DNA of 64,000 nt. Origin: Allacma fusca. Lineage: Eukaryota; Arthropoda; Collembola; Symphypleona; Sminthuridae. Location: contig OX359245.1 of the NCBI GenBank assembly GCA_947179485.1, positions 45,495,067 to 45,559,066 of the forward strand. Reading direction: 5' to 3'. The notes below the pieces were generated by a model that worked only from the letters and a program-made list of their open reading frames with translations, was not told the origin of the DNA and searched no databases. Positions 44,064 to 53,103 of this stretch are shown here, one piece after another. The position numbers and the translations under genes were made by a program. Every line of letters starts with the position of its first letter. Position 1 is the stretch's first letter.

Positions 44064-45410
44064 TTAGGAAGAGATCGCGAGAGATCTTATAGGAGAGTTT
44101 GGCGGTAAGGGCGGAGGCAGTTCCGGGCCACTGTTCGTGTTACAGTTATTTACATGGAGTAGCTCGTCTGTCAACCGTGGAGTACTGGTAGGACTAGGGA
44201 TTGGAGTTCCCTTAGGCCACCCAACGTCAGCATGATGAGGCTGCGGGTTGAGTGTAGCCGTTGGAGGTGAGGTGTCCACCTGCGGAAAAGTATTAGACGG
44301 CCCTCCGAGCATATTATAAAAATTAGTGATGTTGTATAAAGTGGTAGAATTACCTGTAAGGATGGGTACGGAACTGATAGTAGGAGGGGTCACAACAGGG
44401 TGACCGTTCGGAGGGAACTGATCCTGGCGGCAGAAATTCCCACGTTGGTTAGGGGTGCCACCATTGTTGTTATTTGTAGGTTGTCGGCCGGTCATCGGCA
44501 TTGTTGACTGCTGTTGTTGCGCTTGAGGCTGTAAAGATAAAGTATTAGTGACCACGTTATTAGGTGTTGGAGGACTGACCTCAGTAAGGCCTGGTTTCCC
44601 GGCGTTGACCACGGCAGTCAGACGTTGGGTGTTACCCGCTGTGACATCCCGCAGCATTGTCCTGGACTGAGACATAATGTGGTTCTGGCAACCGCAGTAG
44701 TCGCAGGTGACCACCGTCATCGCACGGACGGTTACATGTCCTAATTGAGGGGCCTGTTCTACAGATGACTGGGTAGGGATGGTCCGGATTCCGGGGCTGA
44801 GTTCCGGGTCCTTAAGGAGTCCCTTAAGGTTCTTCGCCAAATCCCGGAGGTTCATTGATGGAGTGATGGCCAGGGATTCCATTCGGAGGGGAAGTTTCCC
44901 GCGAGCCTTCTCTACGATGTCCTCTTCTTCCATGAGAGGATCGAGGTTCCAGCATATTTTCTGGAGGCCAGCGACGAAGAAGTGTGGACTCATACCGGGC
45001 CGGTACCTGTAGGCATCTAGATCTGCCTGTTGTTCGGCTTTCAACCGGGCATGTTTGAAGCCGTCCTTTACTTCCGCGCACACATACTCCCAAATCTCTC
45101 GGGAGGTCTTCGTCTTCCTGTCCAGGAACATCCGGATCCTGGGGAAGATGGATTGGAACCACTCTTTTACGTCCTTGTCTGGAGAATCCAGAAAGAGTCG
45201 GGAGAGGTTCCGGATGACCATGTCATGGGTCACGAAAAGGTCCGAGGAGAAATGATTAACAGCATCAATGAAGGATGCCGGGTTCTCGTGGCTGGAGTAC
45301 TGGCGTACTTCCAGCCGGAATTTGTCTAGGCGCCGATATTTTTCATCGGACTCCTTCGATCCGAGGAGCCGATCCTTTTTTTCTTCATCGGTCTCATTAT
45401 GGTCCGTCAT
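44064..45410 (-). CDS. gag-like capsid protein with incomplete zinc knuckle
   Basis: The 448-residue protein has a charged N-terminus (MTDHNETDEEKKDRL), then a retrotransposon-gag type helical region (about 80-200) with KEWFQSIFPRI, REIWEYVCAEVKDGFK, LKAEQQADLDAYRY and FVAGLQKICW. At about 236-250 it has CDYCGCQNHIMSQS, which has the spacing of a CCHC knuckle but lacks the fourth Cys. The rest is Gln/Asn/Pro-rich. No protease, reverse transcriptase or integrase follows. It may be a gag remnant, a gag of a pol-less element, or a co-opted gag. The open frame is undamaged. Confidence 0.6.
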   Translation of the reverse strand: MTDHNETDEEKKDRLLGSKESDEKYRRLDKFRLEVRQYSSHENPASFIDAVNHFSSDLFVTHDMVIRNLSRLFLDSPDKDVKEWFQSIFPRIRMFLDRKTKTSREIWEYVCAEVKDGFKHARLKAEQQADLDAYRYRPGMSPHFFVAGLQKICWNLDPLMEEEDIVEKARGKLPLRMESLAITPSMNLRDLAKNLKGLLKDPELSPGIRTIPTQSSVEQAPQLGHVTVRAMTVVTCDYCGCQNHIMSQSRTMLRDVTAGNTQRLTAVVNAGKPGLTEVSPPTPNNVVTNTLSLQPQAQQQQSTMPMTGRQPTNNNNGGTPNQRGNFCRQDQFPPNGHPVVTPPTISSVPILTGNSTTLYNITNFYNMLGGPSNTFPQVDTSPPTATLNPQPHHADVGWPKGTPIPSPTSTPRLTDELLHVNNCNTNSGPELPPPLPPNSPIRSLAISS

Positions 45411-45795
45411 GATGAGATGAGCAAGCAGGTAATTCCCAGTGTGGTCTTGGAGTGCTATGTTACTCGTACATGAATGATGGAAGGTCCGCGTGGCTTCCGA
45501 GAACTCTTATAGTGTTAATTGAGAAAAGAGAGAAAAACTTGGAAAAAGAGAGGATTGGAGAGGAGGAAAATCTCGCACTTCCACCAAATGAGAGTCACCG
45601 TTTTCGGTGACTAACGAACTTAACCTAAATATTAACAGTTAACTAATTGGGGATGTAATTTGAAGTCGGGAAATGCCGAAATAAATAGGAGCGTGCTCCC
45701 GTGCGACTACTCTGCTTCATTTCCTGATAACGACTTACTTTTATTAACGTTAGGCTGTCGCCAGAAAACGTGAGCCGGGGCTCATACACATATTA

Positions 45796-46131
45796 CTATA
45801 AGTGAGGGGAGCCAACCCTCACAATATCCTCTCCAAAAAGAGCAGCATGTTTTCCATTCCAAACAAGGCACTCAACGCTACTGAATTTAATATCAAGGTA
45901 TCGTGGACAAAGAGTAGTACGTAAGACCAAGGAGTTTGCCAAGATTCCGGCAGTAAATGGTAAACAAGTTGTTTTGTGCAGATACAAGGTATCCATACCA
46001 CAATTATATTCATAAAAAGAAAGCCAGTTGGTAAAATCAGGATGGCAACTAGTTCTTTCCCAGAATATTGCTTCCAATGTTTTCGTTGTGTTGACTTTAT
46101 GGCAAACTTTTTCAAGAATGTTGAAACACAT
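45796..46131 (-). CDS. hypothetical ORF, weakly supported
   Basis: The 111-codon frame has mixed composition (NWLSFYEYNCGMDTLYLHK). A second frame overlaps most of it, and no domain is recognised. It may be a piece of an older gene inside the insertion block. Confidence 0.2.
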   Translation of the reverse strand: MCFNILEKVCHKVNTTKTLEAIFWERTSCHPDFTNWLSFYEYNCGMDTLYLHKTTCLPFTAGILANSLVLRTTLCPRYLDIKFSSVECLVWNGKHAALFGEDIVRVGSPHL

Positions 46132-46206
46132 TTAAAAGTCATCATAAAATATTTGGCTTAAAAGATCAGAAAATGCTTAGCGAGCACACTGAAAGTAACC
46201 CTGAAA

Positions 46207-46350
46207 GACAATTACTCAAAGCTTCTGAGCAAAATGAAATGAAAATTAACCTTGAAAGACAATTACTCAATGCTTCTGAACAAAATGAAATGAAAATTAA
46301 CCCTAAAAGACAATTACTCAAGGCTTCTGAGAAAACTGAAATGAAAATGA
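46207..46350 (+). repeat. 51-bp tandem repeat, 2.8 units
   Basis: Units start with GACAATTACTCAA at 46207, 46258 and 46309. The period is a multiple of three, so on the plus strand the array reads as 17-residue repeats (RQLLKASEQNEMKINLE and variants) inside a 64-codon open frame (46173-46367). Whether it is translated is unknown. Confidence 0.85.
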
Positions 46351-46429
46351 TCGACACGCATTTGTAGTAACAGCATCGACGCTACAGATACAAAATTACA
46401 CTTACTCACAGCTACCCACCAGACTACCT

Positions 46430-47085
46430 AGTCAAGTATAGTCTATTCTTTAAAGCCCAGAGCCGCTAGTCAAGTCAAGTCAGCTGTTTGTTTAAGTAGC
46501 AACAGTCTAGTCTAGTCCTAGTCTTGATTTTGCTGGTTCTCTAGTTTAGTCTAGTCTATTCCCCTAGTCACATTGTGTTTTTTATAAAAATTCCTCCATT
46601 TTAATTAGCAACATGTAAAAACTTGTTTTAAAAAACTTTACCGTGAAATATAACATCTCGTTGAGTTTAAAAATTACAGATTTTAGCAATTACTACATGT
46701 AACTTACTCATGTTTATTTTAACCTAACACATGGTTTAGCGAACAATATCATGTTTTGATCCTTCAAACCGAAATCTTATACTTAAGCATACTACAAACG
46801 TCCCTGACGATGAGTGTTTCGTGTACACTAGTACATTGGAATTTTGCGCTGGTTCTTCTCGCGATTTTCAGTACATGAGGGAGCCTCAAGTAGTTGTGAC
46901 TTGACTAGCTTTTCCATGACGTCGTGGTCAAGTCTAGTCAAGTCCTGTGTTTTCACAAGTTGTGTTAGTCTCAAATGTTAACACCATACGTAGCCTTGTC
47001 TAGTCTATTCTGTTACATGCATTTTGACTCCTAGTCTAGTCAAGTCTAGACTTTCTTAGTCAAGTCTGACTAGACTAGGATGACC
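46430..47085. repeat. CTAGTC-word array, right
   Basis: Words AGTCTAGTC, GTCAAGTC and TAGTCTATTC recur in three clusters separated by AT-rich DNA. This is the counterpart of 38163-38345. Confidence 0.8.
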
Positions 47086-47909
47086 CGCCCAGGATCTCCA
47101 CGCCCAAACCCATGTACAAATTTGCGGCAGTGTCGTAAGGAAGCCTCAGGCACAACTTGATCTTCTTACACAGCGGCATCCATCGAGTATCCCCCAATTT
47201 AATGTCCGGGAATTTCAACGGAGTCCTCGTCAAAAGTCGCAATTCCTCCGCCAAACGGTACGCATCCCCCAGAACATGGTCGAATCGACCCAGAATTATC
47301 GTATGCAATTTCCCAGGCTCAGACTTTGGATTCTTCAGATAATTATGGACGATCAGACACTCCCACGGACTCCGGCTTCGGTCCCCAGGGGCCCTCAAAC
47401 GTTGACTCGTAACCCTGTTCAAATCTGCGGGTGCAAGGATTTGGAAGGGCCAAAATCCCTTTGTAATCGTATTTCCGAACGTGGTTTTTTATATCAAAAT
47501 TTTTATCCGTGGTCCAAAACGCATAACCCATGAAGCTTGTCCAGTTTCTTTTGAAGCCTTGATGGTCGTATTTCCCGCTTTTCTGGAAAAGTACACCTCT
47601 GGACTCGTAGCATCTCTGAATGTACTCAATGGGTATGGTCCCTTCAAAAATCCCGCAAGTTACGACGTTCAGGTCCGCGTGGCTCGAGAATTGTTTGGCT
47701 AACATTGTGTGGATATTTGGAACGAAGCAGTCCAGGTCTGGGCGGGAGAGGGATAAAAACCAGACGATTGCCTTTAAGGGATAGAACACAAGAAATACGA
47801 GGATTATGAGGGGTACTACGATCAGATATAATATAAACATTAAAATTAAAATTTGGATCTCCTTGCTAATCTTTTGTAAGGGTCTCATTTTGAATCTAAT
47901 TATTTTCAC
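47086..47909 (-). pseudogene. WS/DGAT-like acyltransferase copy 1, 5' part
   Basis: Reading from 47909, a hydrophobic helix (about residues 18-45, ILILMFILYLIVVPLIILVF) is followed by a soluble domain: CFVPNIHTMLAKQFSSH, FEGTIPIEYIQRCYESRG, FWTTDKNFDIKNHVRKYDY. After a frame change near 47380 come PWECLIVHNYLK, TIILGRFDHVLGDAYRLAEE and YMGLGVEILGG. The segment FDHVLGDAYRL sits where these acyltransferases have the catalytic HHxxxDG motif, here altered (D-H-V-L-G-D-A). The family joins acyl-CoA to alcohols or diacylglycerol at membranes. The frameshift and the insertion at its end make it a pseudogene. Confidence 0.65.
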
Positions 47910-48149
47910 AGGGATTTATTTTTATTTATGGATTCTTCCAAATTTTAATGGGGTTCAAAAATAAAACACAATTGACCGAATATGCATGGACTAAATTCTA
48001 CACCAGAAAATATTTTGTGGAATGTACAGACGGTTGTCTGCAATTCTTAATGACGACAGTCTGGTCCAGCGTTTTTATTTGATTATCAGACATGGATTGA
48101 GTGTTATGAATATTTCTGCTACTGAGATTACTCATTAATTCTGGGTAAA

Positions 48150-49903
48150 TTCTGTATGACCTATTTCAGAATCGGTTATACCGAAGCTTTGGTAAACTCC
48201 AATGGAGCGTCAACCTATCCCAATCAGCTATATTACATAGATTACAACGAATTCTGTAAGCACACACTCCCCCTAGACTGTCCCTATTTGCAAGATTTGT
48301 CAATTTACGAGTCTCTAACTTCTTGCTACAAAAACAAAACAATGAATGGAAGGAACTTCTTTTCTTGGTCAGCTGATGAGATAAAGAAAAATATTTCCAC
48401 AATTTGTCAATTGTTTCCTGTGACAGGAGAGGAATCATTTAGTGTTATAAAAGCAACTAAAACTTTTTTAAGAGGACTTTATTCAAACACTATTGCGGGA
48501 CTTATGTTCTAAGTCAAAGGTAGAATTTCATACTTATTGTTTTCAAACAAATTTCATCTCGACCAGCGCTCTCTCGGAAGGTTTTCAATTTTACCATGTT
48601 GACTATGAGAACGACTTCAATTTCAGTACCCCTGATGGCATCTATCAAGTCACAAATACAGTCAAAGACTACTTGACACCGTTTGGAGCTGCTGTGCGAT
48701 GGAGCTTGCTGGTTACTTTTATTGTGATCGCACTGATAGTCACTGGTCTGACAATTAAATATGAAATGTTTTCCTTCGAACTGCTAACGTTTCTTCTACA
48801 TTTTCGGTATTCTTCTGGAACAAGGAACCAATTTACCAGCTTTTACGTCAGCAAAATCGGAATTGGTTAGAGCTGGGAAAATTTTATTGTTGTTCTTCAT
48901 TCCATCTGCGATGATTTTAGGAATATTGTACAAAGGCTTCCTCAAATCGGACTTCTCAATCCCAGTGCCCTATAAAACTAGGCGGAAATGATTTAAAACA
49001 ACTAATCGATGATGACTTTGAGGCAAAGCTGGGCAAAGTATTCGCATACTTTAAATCCTACATATTTTTAGGTTCTTACATACAACCTACATTTTAGCCT
49101 ACATAAATCACACGAGAGAGTTTACCCTACATACAACCTACCTACATCCCTCCCGAGATTTGTCACTACCTACAGCCAACATACCTCTTTGTCTTAATTG
49201 ATTCATACCTGAGTAACTAAAATGAAATTATGCAACCATTCATTCTAACTTCTGCAAACGAATTCAAATCGTTAGCACTCCAGCAAGTAAACAAAAGTAA
49301 CAAAACTTATGTACTTATATATGTGAAAGAAAGTGCAGATGGGGCTTTTATTCATTTAGATTCGTGTAGATAGGGCTACATTTTCATGCTTAAGTACCTA
49401 CGTGTTTTTATGTAGGTACGTACTGATTATTCCCAGCATACATAAATTGCATATTTTTTTCCCTCTAAATATAAAGCCTACATACAAATGCCTACAAAAT
49501 GTGAAAATTTGAACATCTTTGGAACTGGAATCACTTTCAAATAAATAAGAGTATCAAAGTCCTTGGGACCAAAATTGTCCACAACTTTTGGAGCAATGAT
49601 GTTTGTTGAAAACGTCAAAAGGTTTCTATGTCTCAAGTACTGGGGATGAGAATAATTATAATTTGGTACAGAAAAGAATGATGTACTCTTAACATCAGGG
49701 ATTTACTGGTTCTGGGAAACGTGGGAACAGATCCGAAATGGTAATTTCGGATTTAGTTCCAAATCACTGGTTGGTCCAGCGAAGGTTTTAGTAATGACAG
49801 ATTTTGACCAAGTTTTTATTGCGTGGATCATTTTACTGACAATCGATTCTCTTGCGTTTGCAATTGAACTCAATATAGGATTAGTTTCTTATTGTAAGAA
49901 ATG
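48150..49903 (+). pseudogene. IR-like receptor pseudogene, 5'-truncated, with insertion
   Basis: Similarity to the intact copies starts abruptly at TYFRIGYTEAL, about residue 205 of the full protein. Frameshifts occur near 48476 and 48790. The membrane region is readable (RWSLLVTFIVIALIVTG). At about 49031 foreign CCTACATA-word DNA intervenes to about 49505, followed by a deletion that joins FQINKSIK to the segment before HNFWSND. The C-terminal end is present but frame-broken. It stands 1 kb upstream of the intact copy at 50881 and is closest to it and to the 7965 copy. Confidence 0.85.
49031..49505. mobile_element. CCTACATA-word insertion in the IR pseudogene, hAT-like
   Basis: The left edge CAAAGCTGGGCAAAG and reversed right edge CAAAGATGTTCAAA are similar hAT-type ends. 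The interior is full of CCTACATAC/TACAACCTAC words. About 40 bases of the host gene are missing at the junction, and no 8-bp duplication is visible, so the insertion was followed by a deletion or the ends are misplaced. Confidence 0.5.
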
Positions 49904-50159
49904 AAAATGTCGAATGATTTGAAGGTTTAACTTGGAGTTTCTTAGTGGGAGCCTCGCCATACCGTAGTTGTTAAAATGCAAGTCTAAAAATAAAATTACT
50001 TTAAAATATGAATATGAAGATAAAATATTTTTGGATTATCTTATAGTGTCGACTTAGATTTTTTTAAAATCTTTTACCGTAGTGGTCGTGGGACATTCAT
50101 TCAGAATTCGCTACTTCAGCCTCAGTTAAGAGACAACAATTTAGACTATAGCAAAATTC

Positions 50160-50320
50160 ATTAATTTCGTACTTACTCATTACTTATTTAAACATCATAT
50201 ATATTTGAAATTATTTACTCATTACTTACTCATACTCGCGAAAGTGAGTAAGTACGAGTAAGTACAATACTCACTTACTCACTTTATGAAAACTTCGAGT
50301 AATGAATAAAATTGAGAACA
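50160..50320. repeat. TTACTCATTACT-word patch
   Basis: Repeats of TACTTACTCA and TGAGTAAGTACGAG occur in both orientations. The right side reads CAGTGTTCTCAATTTTATTC in reverse, like a hAT end. The left end and target duplication are unclear. Confidence 0.4.
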
Positions 50321-50365
50321 CTGCTTTTAGTAGTAATAAGCACTGGCGCGCAACTCACCTTTCGG

Positions 50366-50880
50366 TAACTCATTCATAGGATAATTTTGCGGTAATTTTT
50401 GTCAAGCCCGTTTCTTCATGAGTGGTAGATATCACAAGTTGTTAACGCCTCACTTCAAATATAATTGGGATAGCTTTTATTTCACACATAAATGTTAACG
50501 CCTTATCACAAATCACACTAAGAACTAAATTGTTCATTGCTGGAGTTTGTCTTTTAAGAAGAATAGTGTAGGATAACGATTATAATTTTTAAATGTCGTT
50601 TGACAACTTCTGCCGTAAAATGAAATAGGCGATTTTTGTCTCGAATCTAGAACAAAGTGATGGTTTACAAATCTCATTATTTATGGTTTAATGTTTTAAT
50701 GTGCCACGTTTTGAGCAGTGCACACTTGTCCGTAATGAACGTAATTTGCTCATCGCTACCGTTTGTTTTACACCGTCAATAATAAAGCGAATTATTAAGT
50801 AAGTTTTGACTAGTTCCGTCGTAAAATGCAACGATCTTAGCAATCGCCCATAAACCCAAGAACACCTGAAACTAATAATA
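50366..50880 (+). promoter_or_regulatory. conserved 5' flank of IR-like gene, with internal duplication
   Basis: It shares with the other two flanks the TTCATGAGTGG, AACGCCTCACTTCAA, CCTTATCACAAAT and CAAGAACACCTGA landmarks. The TTTTGAC-x-x-TTC-GTCGTAAAATG segment occurs twice (about 50600 and 50803), separated by 200 bases not found in the other flanks. Confidence 0.4.
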
Positions 50881-53103
50881 ATGAAATATTTGTATTTACA
50901 AGAATTCGGAAAAAAATATAAAGCTTTCCACTTCAATCAAATAATAATATTTTGTACACTCATATTTCCCACATCTCCCACAACTAGCCAACCAGTTTCG
51001 GACGCTGTCAAAGTCACAACCATCGACTTGCAAGATTTACTCCCATCTTTAAAAAATTGCTTCATTCGAGTTTTTGCGGTAAATTTTACTTTTGATTACT
51101 CCACACTGACTGTTCCGTTTGTTCTGACAAATGTCGTAAACTACTACAGCAAGTGTGGAAACGAGTGTGAACCAGAATATGGAAAGCCCGACACCCGATT
51201 AGAAAGAACTCTAGTGTTAAAGTTGTCCTCAATTAAATGCTTCACTGGTGTGATTTTAGTAGACTTGAAAATTCGTCGTTTCATTCAAGCAAAACGATAT
51301 TTAGAGCCTTTAAGAATCATTTTGATGAATGAGTATGGCCTAAGGTACTTACGGAATAACGGGAAGGAAGCAGTGGAAGATAAATTACTGAGGATTTCAC
51401 CGCGTACATATTTCGTTTATACGAGTCAAGAGTTCTCTTTAGAGCTTCATTTAGACCTTTTTCTAGTTGAAGCTCTAACATTCAATAAAGACTTATTTAC
51501 ATATTTCAGAATTGTTTACACCGAAGCTTTGGTAAACTCCAAAGGAGCGTCAAGCTATCCCAATCAGCTGTATTATATAAATAACAATGAATTCTGTAAG
51601 CACACACTCGCCCTAGACTGTCCCTATTTGCAAGATTTGTCAATTTACGAGTCTCTAACTTCTTGCTACAAAAACAAAACAATGAATGGAAGGAACTTTC
51701 ATCCTTGGTCAGTTGATGAGATGAAGAAAAATATTTCCACAATTTGTCAATTGTATTTTGCGACAGGAGAGGAATCATTTAGTGTTATAAAAGCAACTAT
51801 GACTTTTTTAAGGGAGGACTTTAATCAAACACTTATGCGAGAATTGTGCTCTAAGTCAAAGAAATCCCTCAGTACTCATTATTGTTTTCAAACACATTTC
51901 ATCTCGACCAGCGCTTTCTCGGAAGGATTTCAATTTTACCAGGTTGGCTATGAGAATGATTTCAATTTCATTACCTCCGATGGCATCTATCAAGTCACAA
52001 ATACAGTCAAAGACTACTTGACACCGTTTGGAGCTGCTGTGCGATGGAGCTTGCTGGTTACTTTTATTGTGATCGTACTGATAGTTACTGGTCTGACAAT
52101 TAAATATAAGATATTTTCCCTCGAACTGCTAAACAGTCTCTTCTACATTTTGGGTATTCTTCTGGAGCAAGGAACCAATTTAACAGCTTTTACATCAGCA
52201 AAGTCCGGATTGGTCAGATTTGGTAAAATTGTACTGTTCGTTTTCATTCCATCTGCAATGATTTTGGGGACATTTTACAAAAGTTTCCTCAAATCGGACT
52301 TCTCGATACCAGTACCCTATAAAACTAGTTGGAATGATTTAAAACAACTAGTCGATGCTGACTTTGAGGTGTTCGTGCCAATGGAGAATTGCAAAGTGAA
52401 GTTAAACTTGCCAAGCTTTCAAATAAGCAAGAGTATCAAATTTTGCAAACCTGGACACCCGGATTTTTGGGAAGCCATAATGTGTCAAGAGCACCTTAAC
52501 AAACAGAAATACACTTCGTTTCTGGAAGCAGTGACGCTGTTTGATACAGATTTGGTGGCTTTTGAAAGTGGAGACACCCCAAAATATTACTTCACAATTC
52601 TTGATCTCGGGAGTCAAACCACTTACGTTTGCTTGGAACACTTTCCTGAATTCGTGAGAACAAATTTAAGCAAGCCAAAAACAGCGTTTTTGGTTTTGAG
52701 GTCAGAGTTTGATTATTATTGGAGGTTAATTCAGGAAATACAAGTCATTGGGACCAAATTTGCCCACAACTTTGGTAGCAATGATAGTTTGCTGAAAAAG
52801 CCAAAAGGATTTTACATTTTGGGTACTGGGGATGAGAATTATAATTGGGTGCACAAAAGAATGAATTTACTCTTAACCTCAGGGATTTACTGGTTTTGGG
52901 AAAAGTGGGAACAGATCCGGAGTGGTAATTTCGCAACTCCTCCGAAATCTTCGGTTGTACCAGCCAAGGCTTTAGTAATGACAGATTTTGAGCTAGCTTT
53001 CATTGTACTTATCATTTTACTGACAATCAGTTGTCTTGCATTTGCAATTGAAGCCAATCTAGGTTTGGTTGCTTATTATAAGAAACGAAAATGTAGGATT
53101 TGA
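50881..53103 (+). CDS. divergent ionotropic-receptor-like (IR/iGluR-fold) membrane protein
   Basis: This intact 740-residue, single-exon paralogue of the protein at 7965-10202 has the same topology. It has a signal peptide around residues 20-37 (QIIIFCTLIFPTSPTTSQ), an extracellular region, the pre-membrane junction YLTPFGAAVRW with the first helix from about 389, pore loop ILLEQGTNLTAF (Gln about 430), second helix LFVFIPSAMILGTFYKSFL, S2-like region with LDLGSQTTYVCLEHF and GSNDSLLKKPKGFYI, last helix ELAFIVLIILLTISCLAFAI and a basic tail. The N-terminal third is more divergent from the 7965 copy than the membrane region, which would suit a changed ligand. No stop or frameshift is seen, so it may be functional. 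Classification is by topology and motifs. Confidence 0.75.
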   Translation: MKYLYLQEFGKKYKAFHFNQIIIFCTLIFPTSPTTSQPVSDAVKVTTIDLQDLLPSLKNCFIRVFAVNFTFDYSTLTVPFVLTNVVNYYSKCGNECEPEYGKPDTRLERTLVLKLSSIKCFTGVILVDLKIRRFIQAKRYLEPLRIILMNEYGLRYLRNNGKEAVEDKLLRISPRTYFVYTSQEFSLELHLDLFLVEALTFNKDLFTYFRIVYTEALVNSKGASSYPNQLYYINNNEFCKHTLALDCPYLQDLSIYESLTSCYKNKTMNGRNFHPWSVDEMKKNISTICQLYFATGEESFSVIKATMTFLREDFNQTLMRELCSKSKKSLSTHYCFQTHFISTSAFSEGFQFYQVGYENDFNFITSDGIYQVTNTVKDYLTPFGAAVRWSLLVTFIVIVLIVTGLTIKYKIFSLELLNSLFYILGILLEQGTNLTAFTSAKSGLVRFGKIVLFVFIPSAMILGTFYKSFLKSDFSIPVPYKTSWNDLKQLVDADFEVFVPMENCKVKLNLPSFQISKSIKFCKPGHPDFWEAIMCQEHLNKQKYTSFLEAVTLFDTDLVAFESGDTPKYYFTILDLGSQTTYVCLEHFPEFVRTNLSKPKTAFLVLRSEFDYYWRLIQEIQVIGTKFAHNFGSNDSLLKKPKGFYILGTGDENYNWVHKRMNLLLTSGIYWFWEKWEQIRSGNFATPPKSSVVPAKALVMTDFELAFIVLIILLTISCLAFAIEANLGLVAYYKKRKCRI

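Larger units (their letters stand above)
38158..47085. mobile_element. insertion block splitting the acyltransferase copy
   Basis: The block lies between two parts of one acyltransferase reading (VEILGG on one side, SGSSVNVEIVKR on the other). Both edges are arrays of CTAGTC/GACTAG words (38163-38345 and 46430-47085). The left edge reads CACGAGCTTGACTAGTC and the right edge, in reverse, CATCCTAGTCTAGTC. The interior holds a BTB pseudogene, two proline-rich ORFs and a gag-like gene. A clean target duplication is not visible (GGGC is the only shared part), so one large element and several successive insertions are both possible. Confidence 0.4.

Noticed and set aside
47157-47702. Plus-strand frames opposite the acyltransferase 5' part
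   Set aside because: They are antisense shadows of the clearly recognisable minus-strand coding sequence.
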